A DNA stretch of 64,000 bases from Paragordius varius (Eukaryota > Nematomorpha). The stretch spans positions 12,028,001 through 12,092,000 of the forward strand of contig OZ176052.1 of the NCBI GenBank assembly GCA_964247055.1, given 5' to 3'. Shown in pieces: positions 46,901 through 58,525 of this stretch; position 1 is the stretch's first letter; each line of letters begins with the position of its first letter. Below the pieces are notes generated by a model, which saw only the letters and a program-made list of their open reading frames with translations, made no database searches and was not told the DNA's origin. Made by a program: the position numbers and the translations under genes.

Positions 46901-47773
46901 GCTAGTTATAAATTTAGTTATACAGTATATTTAAATTTAAACAAAACATAAAGAAATATATTCAACAAAATGATACTTATATATAAACCTTAACGAAACA
47001 AAATATTTTTTAATGGTTTGATTCTGATCAATTACAAAATAATTATTTTAAAAGCGGTTTAGGGTTGGTCAACTTTAGTTAAAATGAGCAGAAACATATT
47101 ACTGAGGAAAAACTGCGTGATTCGTACAATTGGATATTAAACAATAGACATTCATAAATTATTTTAACATTAAAAGTTTTTTATTAAACAATGGATGAAT
47201 TTTTCCAACGATAGAATAAAATTATGCGAATAAAATTAGATTTATACAAAAAGTTAAAACATAAAAGCAGAAACCTTAGATTATGATTTTAGTACATATG
47301 GAACAATATATTTTTACATATCTTTTATACCTGTATCCATCCCAGGACCACCCGAAGAGAAAAAAACTCGCGTCCCTCCTCCACCAGGCCCTCCACCCAT
47401 GCCACCATCCGAAAAGAAAGCTGCAAACGGATCCTGGCCTCCGAAGAATTGCGAAAATATATTACGCGGGTCACCCTTAAACTCGTAATGAAATCTATAA
47501 ACGATTATATAAATGCTACCCTTCGCCTCCCCCTGGACCAGGTGCACCTCCCTTGAGACCCTCCTCTCCAAATTTATCATAAACCTCTCGTTTTTTGGGA
47601 TCAGAAAGAACATCGTATGCTTCGGATATTTCCTTAAATTTTTCTTCAGCGCCTTTTTCCTTATTCTTATCCGGGTGATATTTCAGAGCCATTTTCCTAT
47701 AGGCCTTCTTGATTTCATCATCGGTCGCTTTTTTGTTTGTTAACCCTAAACTTGCGTAATAATCCTTGCCCAT
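43946..47773 (-). CDS. Class B (type II) DnaJ/HSP40 co-chaperone
   Basis: There are five exons, 47,773-47,520, 47,494-47,331, 45,684-45,472, 44,888-44,632 and 44,173-43,946, joining in frame to 371 residues. The introns are 25, 1,646, 583 and 458 nt. The J domain is residues 1-70 with HPD at 33-35, the signature that stimulates HSP70 ATPase. A Gly/Phe-rich region follows ([24 protein letters not shown] tracts). The two C-terminal substrate-binding beta domains are clear: [34 protein letters not shown] and [13 protein letters not shown], then ALCGG and GKGLPDP. There is no CxxCxGxG zinc domain, hence class B, closest to DNAJB1/4/5. The gene diverges from the peroxiredoxin gene with 100 bp between start codons. 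Confidence 0.95.
45750..46700 (-). repeat. Decayed tandem copies of the DnaJ exon 3 acceptor edge
   Basis: Intron 2 of the DnaJ gene carries several degenerate copies of the start of exon 3 with its acceptor. In plus-strand terms the 45,640-45,690 motif (CCAAATCCAAAGGCTTGG...CCCCGTTACCTTATTATG) recurs near 45,930, 46,280, 46,385, 46,490 and 46,665. Divergence differs between copies, and that at 46,280 is closest to the true exon. The intron has thus grown by repeated local duplication. Confidence 0.75.
46272..46322 (-). other. Possible 51-nt cassette exon in DnaJ intron 2
   Basis: This copy of the exon edge is preceded by a CGTAG acceptor and followed by a GT dinucleotide after AGTGTTG. It would enter and leave in phase 1, like the junction it sits in, adding a 17-residue [21 protein letters not shown] block to the G/F region without changing the frame. 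The donor (GTCAGA) is weak, so use is uncertain. Confidence 0.45.
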
Positions 47774-47873
47774 ATCAACAATAATCAGCAGGCGTATATG
47801 ACAAGCTTTTAAAAATGGTCATATGATATATTAAAAAAACCATTATTTCATTTGCATAAGAACTTTTTTCCTC
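47774..47873. promoter_or_regulatory. Bidirectional promoter of DnaJ and peroxiredoxin
   Basis: Only 100 bp lie between the two divergent start codons. It holds an ATTTGCAT octamer near 47,848 and a GAACTTTTTTC string near 47,860 that weakly resembles paired GAA/TTC heat-shock half sites. Sharing one promoter between a chaperone and an antioxidant enzyme suggests co-induction by stress; this is inferred from layout only. Confidence 0.6.
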
Positions 47874-49803
47874 ATGTTTCCTAAAATTGGAGAACCCGCA
47901 CCTTTTTTTCAATCCATGGCAGTTATGGATGGAAAATTTAAGGAATTAAAACTATCCGATTACAAAAACAAATATGTTGTTTTATTTTTTTATCCCCTGG
48001 ATTTTACTTTTGTTTGTCCCACTGAAATCATAGCTTTTAGCGATAGATCTGATGAATTTCGAGCGGAAAATTGCGAAATCATTGGTGTATCTACAGATAG
48101 CCATTTCTGCCATCTTGCATGGTTAATATTTTTTATATTTTTTAAGGATAAATACGCCCAGGAAAAGTGGTGGATTGGGTAATATGAAAATCCCTTTACT
48201 TGCTGACAAAAGCATGAAGATTTCAGCCGATTATGGTGTTCTTAGAGATGACGGAATTGCTTTTAGGTTAATTTTTTTTGAAACAAATTTAATTTAAAAT
48301 ATAAACACTTAAAAAAAGTTTTTAGTCTTGTTTTACAGCATCAATTTTTTTATCAATACGATGAAAAATAATGAAATTTAATATTGTATATAACCTTTAT
48401 TCATTATATAATTCTATGCTCAAATAACCATGTTTTTTCCACAACATTTAGCGAAAATATGAACTGTATAGGTATAAAAAATTTAGATGCAAACATTTAT
48501 TTTGTAATTCAAAATTACATGATAAATTTAAAAAATGTTTTTTTAGCAAATTATAATAAGCGATTAGTGGACATAAATTTATTATTAATATTACATGAAT
48601 AAAGACAATTTTTTAGTATTAAAGTAGATTTAACTGCGAAAAGTTATACATACCCTAAGTAATGTGTAAGCGTGCATAGACACCCGATAATAATGTAACA
48701 AAACATTTTTTTCACACAATTTGATGCCACAATTAAATCCTAATCTCAACTTTTCCAGAAAAGCGAAATAGCATTTTTCAGTATCTAATTGACCTTTCAT
48801 ACCATTAAGATATAAAATTATTTTGTCCAACATCTGCATATTTTATTATGTATAATTGGGTTAAAAAATGTTTTCTTATCATAGATTGTCGTACGCCTGC
48901 CTATACATTGCTAGTGGTAAATTTATAAGATACGAAATAATGCTTTACGCAACGTAGGTTTATACTTATTTTAAAATAACGAAGGGGTCCCGGGTTATTG
49001 ATAGTTATGAATTTATTTAATTTTTTAAACATATCATTTTTATATATAACTTAAATCATTTTGCAATTACTCTCTAATTTTTTTAAAAAAATATTTGTTT
49101 CCAAAATAATTATTACATGTTCCGGTACCCGATTTTAAAAATAAGATGTCTTTTAAAGGTCCCGTTCTATTCATCAATGCATTTATAATAATAAATTTGA
49201 GCTGACCCTTTTTCCTATGATGTAATAAGAAAACGCGATTTATTAATTAAATATGAACTGGCGATATTATTGTTGACCTTTAAATTATTTTTGCATTTTT
49301 TTATATATACAAACCCACGGTTATTTACATTGTGTGTCAGGATATTAGAAAATAATTTTTACACAATGTACAAAATAAGCGAGCCCTTAACCACAAATTT
49401 ATAACAATCCAATCATATTAACTGTGCAGAAATATTAAAGCCTCTAAATTTTAATTGACGCACCCATATTAAAACTTCTTATGTTTTTGGCCTTATATAA
49501 ATATATATTTTTAGAGGGCTTTTCATAATTGATGATAAACAACGGCTCAGGCAAATTACTGTAAATGACTTACCAGTCGGTCGAAGTGTGGATGAAACAT
49601 TGAGACTTGTTAAAGCTTTTCAATTCACTGATAAATATGGCGAAGGTATGGTTCTAAATTTAAATTTTAACTCATATTTATTCACATTTCTAAAAAACTA
49701 ATATTTTATAGTGTGTCCTGCTAATTGGAAACCCGGAGAGAAAACCATTAAACCGCTGGTGGACAAAAGCAAAGAATATTTTGAAAGTGCCAACAATGCC
49801 TAA
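47874..49803 (+). CDS. Typical 2-Cys peroxiredoxin
   Basis: There are four exons, 47,874-48,121, 48,147-48,266, 49,515-49,645 and 49,712-49,803, giving 196 residues. The introns are 25, 1,248 and 66 nt. It reduces hydrogen peroxide and hydroperoxides with thioredoxin as donor. The peroxidatic Cys48 sits in DFTFVCPTE and the resolving Cys168 in VCPANW. GGLG (in [12 protein letters not shown]) and the C-terminal KEYF are both kept, the pair associated in eukaryotic enzymes with inactivation by over-oxidation. There is no signal peptide, so it is cytosolic, closest to PRDX1/2. Length is normal (about 199). The long second intron contains no convincing nested gene. Confidence 0.96.
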
Positions 49804-50188
49804 ATTTTTTTATAAAAATTATATTGATCAAATGTCAAAACTAGATAATTTTTTTAAACTATGATATTTTTATGAATGGTAATACATTTGATATTGTATA
49901 TATTAATAGAGGAAAAATCACAATAATTTTTTTTAAAAAAAATTCTTTTCTAGCTTTACATTTTTTCTTGATAATCTTAATATTTACCATATTACATAAT
50001 CTTTTGATATGAATCATCACACACACACAATTTAGTTAATTTATTATATTTATCATGCACCACATATAACGAACGCCCTTTCACACTGATAAATGCTTTT
50101 TTTATTTATCAATCAATTATTAAATCTCCATAAATATTCTGTCCACGATTTCTTGATTCATGATTTTACCTATTATATGAATTATATA
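49804..50188. other. Convergent 3' flanks of peroxiredoxin and eIF2B gamma
   Basis: This is A+T-rich DNA between two stop codons with a short (CA)n near 50,021. No gene is seen. Confidence 0.45.
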
Positions 50189-53100
50189 TCAATTGTAACT
50201 TTTCTCTGGTAAATTTTGTGAACTACCAATGAAACTATCCTTAATATCCGAGTTTTTTCCAATTTCACAGTTGTTCATTATTACGGCATTTGAGATAACA
50301 GCTCTGAATATTATTATCATAAAATTTTGGTTACCCTTCTTTTATGTGTACATGCGTTCCAATTATGCAATTTGTAAGTTTGACTCCATTCTCAAAGATA
50401 CAATGTTTCCCCAAAATACTTTTTCTGATTTGAGTATTATCCTTGAACACACATCCGTTGCCAATTATACAATCGTTTGATATCTATTCTCAGGATAAAA
50501 AAACAATAGGTGGTGTTGTACTTTTTTTGGATTTATACTATTTTCTAACGCGTTATAATCATATATTCGATTTAATTTGGGTTGAAAAAATTACAAAGTC
50601 AATTACATGTTTTTAAACAGAAATAGAAAATTATCCAAAAGAAATTGAAAATTTCTGAATAAATGGACCAATTCTATAATGATTCGTTAAAATGTTAGAT
50701 ATATATTTATTTCTGAAAAATTTGGCAATTATCTCAATGATACATTAAATGTCCCTATGGGAAAAAGCTATATGGAATACTTCAACACTTAGGAACCCAA
50801 TAAAGAAAATAGATTAATTTATAATAACTAATGTAATTATTTTATATGAGCAGACCGAATTATAATTAACATTTTACACCTCCCTATATCCAGGCTTCTC
50901 AGTTTATGATTTCGATAATATTCAACACTAAAATTATAGGAAATAAAGTTTTTGATAAAAAAAACACTAAAAAACTATGATTTTGTAAAATTTATACCTG
51001 GACATTTTGACCAGATGAGATGGCAATTTGTATATTGCTATCAGCTTGATCGTCTAAATAAGTTGAAACATTTTTTTGAACCTAAAAATATAAGAGAAAA
51101 CTTAGAAATATAGAATTCGATCAGTAACATTCCCTAAACTTTTGCCATGACACGTTTCCGTTTTATTTTTGTCAACTCAGGCCGATGATTATATAATTAT
51201 ATTTAGAAAATGTGGTTTGTTAAACAAAATATATGGATTGAGATAAAAATTAAATAAAAATGTCACACATTAGTTTGATTTATATCTATGATAAAAAAAA
51301 TCAAAGTATAAAAATAAAGTGAAATAAAACGTCGATTAAAAAATTAGCATAACATGTCAATTCTAAAATAAGGGCAAAATTTGGGCGTTTCGTTTTATTA
51401 AAATGTATTTAGGAACGCTGAAATATTATTGGGTTAATTGGAATTATTTTAATTCGGCAATAATTGAATTTATTTACATAAATTTTCAATAAATACTAAT
51501 AATATTTTTCAGGTGTAAAAATAAAACATATCGATAAATATTACTAAAAATAATTTAATATTCAATTATTTGAGTTAAAAATTGCAATTGATAGTTTTTT
51601 TTACCGTTTTTGGCGATATGTTATAAATCGCAATGTAAAAAATTATTGTTTATGATACTTGTCTAAAATCCAAATTTTTATAAAAAAATTTATACATAAT
51701 CTCACCTTCTAATACTTTACAAAGATTAACCATAAAAATGAGACAGTCATATACCATTTTATTGGCCAAACAAAATGAGTAAAATGTATTGACGCGTATA
51801 CAATTGGCATTGGAGGAATCGGCTGATCCCACGTAGGCACAATACTTGGCATCAGATAGAGCAGTCGCTGTGCGATAAAATTTATCATTGAGTCGAGGTG
51901 ATTGGATTGAATTCATCATGTTTTGGGTCAAATTTTCTCCAATATTTGTTATTCGAGCCGTTGTTCTTACCATAGAACTAGTATCGTCGTTTTTACGGGG
52001 AAAAATTTCTGATTCTACATTAAAAAATAAAATATTTTTACACTAAGATTAAAATTATAAGAGAATATCGAAAACTCAAAGGCAAATATTATTTTTATAA
52101 AGACAACCATAATTTTTATTATACCTAGGGTTGTGCATTTGACTGCTTTTTCAAAAATGTCTGCTCAGACCATGGTCATGACCACTTTTTACTTAAATAA
52201 ACATGGGATATTGGATGAAAATAATGTTCAAACGCCACTTGCGTGTCACTAATTCCTTAAAAATTTGTATTATACATTTTTTTATATTTATATTTACAAA
52301 TATATTCAATGAAATTGAATCAAGAATATTGTTTCAAATGAATTTTGCTACATGTTTGTGGCCTTCTAAATCTTCAAATACATTGTTTTTAATACTGAAT
52401 ATTTCAAAAAAAATTTACCCAGTTTGTTATACTCTTTCTTTCATCCATGAATTAATATCCATTTATAAGATGTTTTCGTTTTATTGGTTTACACATATGG
52501 AATAATTGCATATTTTGCAAAGTGCTTGATTGTTTTGTTTTTCGAAATAACTGGATATGCTTAAATGCTAATGTTATAAGGATGCATGTTTAACATATTT
52601 TGTTAAATAAGCATATTTAAATATTTATTTTATAATAAAAAATATATCAAAAATAAAATCTTACTATCTTTCTTTCATAAAAAATTTACCACCAATTTTT
52701 CAAAAAACAGCTGTTTTTTTAAATGACCATGGTCATAAAATAAATAATCAATGACCTGCTCATGACCCAGTCAATTGACCGGGTCATGACTTGGTCAGTA
52801 CAACCCTAATTATACCCTATATGGTTTGAATAATTAGAAATTGTTAGACCATAGGCAATTACATATAAAATCAAGGTTAAAAAAATTGGTTGTCTTTGTA
52901 AAAAGTCGTTTAGTTTTTATCTTTTGTTTTCATGATATTAATTTGTACCGTTCATCAAAAAATAATACCAGTCTTACTGCAACGCAGTTATCTATAGTTA
53001 AAAACAGGTATAAGCATAAATACTGAACATAAAATGTAGTTATTCGTTTAAATCATTAGTAAAATAATATTTTAATGAAAATGGATGCAAATTTGATAAA

Positions 53101-55228
53101 TACTAACAATTTTTTACAATTAAAATTTATGTCAATATTTTTATTATCTTTATAAGCGATTACAAATGTATGGGGTAAAATATTAATTTTTAAAACATTT
53201 TCACATGTACATATTATTTATCAATAATTGAATGATATGTGAATACTATAAAAGTTGCAAAGTACAATACGAAATGCAATAATTTATACCAGATCTTTTC
53301 AGGGTTATTGGTCGATTCTTGATGAGATAGGGGAGGACTTCACCCTTAAGCGAGGACATTTTTCTTTAATTGTAATGAATAAAGAAAAAATACTATACTT
53401 ATTTTCTACTATAAAGTTTAGGATGCATCGATTTAAAATATAAATGTGTGTGTCCATCAAATTTATGCATAAACGGAAAGCAGGATTTCTAATAAAAAAG
53501 TATTAGCAATACTTGCAAAGAAAATTATGGCGAAAAGTTATGTTTTCATCAATATCAGCCTCTGAAAGAAACATTAATAAATTATCTTGGCCATCCAATG
53601 CAATAACGTCTTTTTCTATCATAAATATGAAAAAATCCTATTTTAATAAAAATAAAATAATCAAGCATTTTCACATCTATATATAATTATTTATATTTGT
53701 TTTATATATATGGAATAATATATATTAATTATTTTCGTAAAAATATTATTGAACGTTCACATAATTTTCGACATCTTTTTATATAACTTTTGTGGATAAT
53801 AAAAATAAATCTAAATCCATTCTAAATTATATTTAATTATTTTAAACATAAAAATGAGTTTTTATTACCGATTTTTAATTTGGTTTTAGGTCCAAGTAAG
53901 CCATCGGCCATCTGTTGAGGATAATTGGTAAATAAAACAGTCAATGAAGCATCTTTGAGTCGATGTACATTTGCCAAGTTCTGAAGGGGTACCGTGCAAA
54001 TACTATCGCAACTAAGTACAATAATGTTTGGGCTCTATCAAGAATATAAAAATTAACCATTGATTAGAAATTAGAAGTTTGTTTAGAATAGGTTTTAAAA
54101 CCAAAAAATATTGAGAAACGGTTCTGAAACCGTTTTAAGAACTGAAAAAGGGGTCTCAAAAAAGTATTTTTTATCCCTTATTTGTCAATTTGTATTACAA
54201 TGGAAACCCTGGTTTAAATTTTTTTCTAGTTTAAAATTAAAAAGTAATAGTTTTTTGCAAGTGGCACAGACACTGTATTTTTGCAATATATATATTCAAC
54301 TATTGGTGAAAATTAAAATATTTGATAATTGGAATCTAGGTAAATTTTGTAACAAAGATATTGAAACACCAGAGTTTATAAAATTGATTGGTTCTAATCC
54401 TTGGCAGATTCTCATTATCATAAGATTTAGTATAGGAATTAAAACTTTACATATTAATTTACGGCAGATGAAATTTGCGGTTTAGTATTCATTCTCCATA
54501 TAATTAATTCACTAACCAAATGTCACAACTAAACTTATTTTGGCCAACCGTCAGAGCAGACAATTTGGATATAATATAGTGACAGGTATAAAGTTGAAAG
54601 GAAAAAAAGCGCGGTCGCTGTAAAATGTAAAACTTTTCCCAATTCTATCTCTCTGACCTAAAGAGAATGAATTGGAGCATATTTATCTATAAAGAGGTAT
54701 AAATCGAATGATTTTAGCTATATTGATATAAAAGAGATTTTACTAGATTCGAAATTAATCATAAATTATATAAATATATAATAGTCTTTTTAATTATCGC
54801 TAAAAAATATAGAAAGTTATATTTTTAATTCTATATGTAATAGTCAAATTGTGGGCTCCGAAATTATTTAAAAAATTGTTATTTAATAATTACAATTAAA
54901 CGATCTGCAATGTGTCGAAGGGCATCAGCCGTCCCCCAATCATATTGACCACTAATTCCAACTAAATCAATATTGATTTGTGTATCATTTTCTTCTTTTA
55001 GAGCTCTATGCATATCCGACTTCCAAATATCAAGTGTAATTATTATAACCTCTTAACTTTATTGAGTTAAAAACCTTCGAAACCGGATTTCTCAAGATAA
55101 CTTACGGGATACCAAATTAAGGGTTTGTTGCAAATTGTGAGCAACGGCTTGGGAAAATTTGATGTCAAATCTTGCATTCTAGAGCCTATGCCCGCTGCTA
55201 ATATCACAGCTTGAAATTCTTGATGCAT
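50189..55228 (-). CDS. EIF2B3: Translation initiation factor eIF2B subunit gamma
   Basis: There are ten exons: 55,228-55,075, 55,051-54,894, 54,034-53,869, 53,615-53,513, 53,488-53,399, 53,363-53,290, 52,014-51,755, 51,081-50,998, 50,483-50,335 and 50,303-50,189. They join to 450 residues, nearly the human length of 452. Introns are 23, 24, 31 and 35 nt, or 253-1,275 nt. The subunit pairs with eIF2B epsilon in the nucleotide exchange factor that reloads eIF2 with GTP. The N-terminal nucleotidyl-transferase-like domain shows [48 protein letters not shown] and IIVLSCDSI. The C-terminal left-handed beta-helix has the hexapeptide turns [26 protein letters not shown] and VIMNNCEIG. The longest intron houses a hAT MITE. 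Some intron boundaries were set by reading frame and family alignment. Confidence 0.93.
52126..52808. mobile_element. hAT-type MITE in eIF2B gamma intron
   Basis: It starts TAGGGTTGTGC and ends GTACAACCCTA, flanked by the 8-bp duplication ATTATACC at 52,118-52,125 and 52,809-52,816. Sub-terminal repeats of GGTCATGAC and ACCATGGTCATGACC are prominent. It is 683 bp with no transposase. Related termini occur at 27,713 onward and, inverted, up to about 57,765, at the edges of the large inverted repeat. Confidence 0.85.
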
Positions 55229-56169
55229 GTGTACCGCGCAAATAATAATATTTTATATGATATATATTAATGTGATCAGATATTTTGAACTTTTTCAAAA
55301 TTAGAACATACTTGCCTGTTTTTTAACCATCGGTGTGGTATATTACACAGTTTCCACAAAAAATATCCTAATGAAATATATATCACTTTGTAAAAAATTT
55401 TTAACGAAACAATTTTTTTCATTAGATAGCTTATGACCAGTGTATTCATTTGTCATAAAAAAATTTATTTGTTAACAACCTAGTTTTTAAGATATGAGAA
55501 AATCATAATTGGGCAAAAAGTGAAAATTTAATTAAGAATTCAAAAAATAATGATAAAAGTTGAGATATTATGATTGATTATCATTTTAGAAGATATTTTC
55601 TATATATAAGGGGGCCTAAATCATATAAATAGAGTTTCTATAAAATCTCAGTTCGAAAGATGGCGTTTTTCTTTTAACACACTTGATAGTTAAAAAAAAT
55701 TTTATGAAACTATAATAAAATTATTTTTTTTAAATTATTTACAAGCTAAACACACCATTAAAATCTTAACATTCGTATTTTATTTAGTTAAAATACTATA
55801 TCAAAATAAAATTAAGAAATTTTTTTTTCATTTTTTGTCTTCTGGTTTATGAGCGCATAAAAAATTTAAACTGCATTGTTTTAAAATCTTATATGAGTGG
55901 TAGTTATAACGTATATAATTTGAGCAAATTAGGATTTAAAAGCAGTAATTCAATCAAATATCTCTACATATTTCAAAAAAATATCATTTTTGGTTAAAAC
56001 AAACCTGTTAAATGAATTTATACGGATTGTTGGTCGATATTACACTACTTTAAAAAAAAATTCGCACTTCTAAAATGGGCTGGATCTCATAAGAACGGAT
56101 AATTGCCGAGATTGTGCGATAAAAAGATTAAATATAAGCTAAATTTTGGTATCAACTAAAAATAAAAAT
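55229..56169. other. Upstream DNA of eIF2B gamma
   Basis: A+T-rich, with no gene, no clear repeat and no identifiable promoter motif. The eIF2B gamma promoter should lie in the first few hundred bases. Confidence 0.4.
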
Positions 56170-57190
56170 ATTTACTTTTTCCATAATTTTTAGCAAAATT
56201 TTAGTTTCCTTCATACTGTTTTGAGTCATGATGGAAACTATAAAAGGCTCTCTAATACTATAAAAAGCTTTTGCCTATATAAATCGATGATTCTGAACAT
56301 TATCGCTTCAGAATTTTGATATGAATGTTTATTTGCCTATAAATTATTGTGAATTTTTGTAAAAAAATACAATTTTTATTACTCATAAATTTGAAGAGGA
56401 ATGAATATGTTAAACAAAATTCTGAGGTGTTAGAAATGTTAAGCACCTCCGAATTATATAGGGAAAATGTTTTAATGTCTTAAAGCGTTTTTATTCCATC
56501 ATTATTCAAAATAGATTGAAGTGAACTTCAACATTGTTAAAAAATAATGAAAAAAGTATGCATTTTTTAATATTTTTAATTGATATCAAAATTAAGCATG
56601 TAAAAATTTGTGGCGCGATCCCGGCATTTTCGCGTTTATTTTAAGAGGACTATCCCATTTTAGGGGAGCTAAAAAATTTGGGACTTTCGGAGTCCACATC
56701 TAAAATAATTAAATTTTTGAAAATATTGTTTTCTTTTTATAATTAGTTTATAATATATTTTAGTGATATTTTTTTGGAATGAAGCCTCAAGATTTTAAAA
56801 AATTTTATTTTAAAAAACGTGATCGAATTTTGCCATTTTATTAGCGTTCACTACAAAAGCGTTAATAACTTTCGTAGATCACCCGTAATGGCCAAAATCA
56901 ATAGGAGCATGATAATTCTGATACATTTTCCTATTTGAATATATATATATATAGATATATACAGTAGCGTATGGAGTAAAACAATATTAGTCCATAATAG
57001 AATAAAAAATTGTTTTTTAAAAAAACAAGGGGATATTATAGATATGTGTATTTACAACTAAAATTGTTTTTTTAAAAAAACATTTTTTTATTCTTTTATG
57101 GACGAATATTGTTCTACTCCATACGCTACTGTATATATTTATAATATATTATCAGGTTATTTTTTTACGATATCTAATAATAGATAACAA
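56170..57190 (+). repeat. Dispersed repeat related to 1,850-2,830 and 14,560-15,480
   Basis: Diverged but collinear with the copies in A and B. Shared strings include GTCATGATGGAAAC, CGCGTTTATTTTAA, TTTGGGACTTTC and TTTTAGTGATATTTTTT. It is non-coding and older than the segmental duplication, judging by its divergence. Confidence 0.65.
56962..57131. mobile_element. Tc1/mariner-like MITE, near-palindromic
   Basis: CAGTAGCGTATGGAGTA at the left and TACTCCATACGCTACTG at the right are perfect inverse ends, and the match extends about 65 bases inward. It is flanked by TA. At 170 bp it is almost entirely inverted repeat. The related loci near 2,575 and 15,300 lack it, giving an empty site. Confidence 0.85.
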
Positions 57191-58525
57191 ATATAATTTG
57201 GTTGACGCGTTTTCTCCGTTGTAGTTAATTTTCGAACAGATGTGGTAGAATGCGATTTTTTAATTTGGACAATAGCAGAAAAATAAAAGTAACTTTTTCT
57301 CTAGAATGTGTACAGATATATATTGCACAATATATTTTCTCTACGTGTCTCTAATTCTTATGATTTCTATTTCGACTCTAGAAGTTGTAATGACTCTTAT
57401 ATGTTTTTACATTTTATTGGTTCCCATATATTGAGAAATTGCTTATTTTGCAAACTGCTTGATTGTTTTGTTTTTCGAAATCACTAGGATATGCTTAATG
57501 CTAATGTTATAAGAATGCATGTTTAACAATTAATATATAGTTAAATAGTATATTTAAATATCGATTATTTTGTATATTTAAATATTTAATTTATATTTTG
57601 TAAATAATATATTCAAAAATAATAAAATTACTATACTTCCAAAAAAAATTTACTAGCAATTTTTCTAAAAACAGCTGCTTTTTAAATGACCATGGTCAAA
57701 AAAAATTAGTCACTGACCTCGTCATGACCCGGTGCTGATCGGGTCATGACTTGTTAAGCAAAACCCTATACATAACAAATAAAATTTAGTTGACGCGTTT
57801 TCTCGGTGTTTTTAATTTGTAGAATGCGTTTTTTTAATTTTGAATAGCAGAAAAATTAAGTAGCTTTTTCTCTAGATTGTGTATTTTTGATATTCATTAT
57901 TCTGAAGCACATAGCTTTTAAATGATCATCATTCATAAATAAAGCATTTTTAATCCCCATTTTTGTCGCACAGTGTTATAAATACGAAAAGTAATATTAG
58001 ATGGTAAATTTTTATTGATTGTATGATGCGCGTGAAACAAAATTTTCCCAATAATAAAACTCAAATGAGTTGGGTTTTGTTCACCTATAATCCCCAAAGC
58101 GCCGTAGTGTAAATGGCACTAATCCGATTTTTTTAAAGAAAATTTTATTTAAAGAATTTTAAAATTAAATGTGTTAAATGATATTCCTGATTTGTATTAT
58201 TTTAATATATTAATTTAATTTTATCATAATATAAAGGTTATTTATACATAAACTCTGTATTAAATAATTATACCTCTCAACTTTTATATCAGGCAATCAT
58301 CAAGTTTAAAACAATACCTTCTTAGGTAATGTTTAGAAATATCTCTGGGTGAAATTTGATGTTTAATCTGAAATAATATTATTTGTCATTGTTTAAATTG
58401 GAAATTAAAACTAATGTTAAGTCAAATTTATTTGCCATATAGCGCAATTCAATAGCTTAACACATCTTCAAAGTTAAAATTGTGTTGTAATATAATTAAT
58501 TTGGTCAATATATTTTATACACTCA
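57191..58525. repeat. Edge of inverted copy C and 3' flank of its gene
   Basis: Bases 57,195-57,320 and 57,780-57,890 are diverged direct repeats of each other (TTGACGCGTTTTCTC ... AATAGCAGAAAAAT). Between them lies the hAT-MITE-like block that also marks the B arm edge. From 57,985 the sequence is the inverse of B 27,480 back to 26,300, without the MITE-1. No gene is seen. Confidence 0.6.

Noticed and set aside
48630-48839. 69-codon minus-strand frame inside peroxiredoxin intron 2, considered as a nested gene
   Set aside because: Short, no known domain, no flanking exons found. It could be an exon but evidence is too weak to call.
54111-54485. 124-codon plus-strand frame
   Set aside because: It lies inside intron 2 of eIF2B gamma on the other strand, has biased hydrophobic composition and no recognisable domain.
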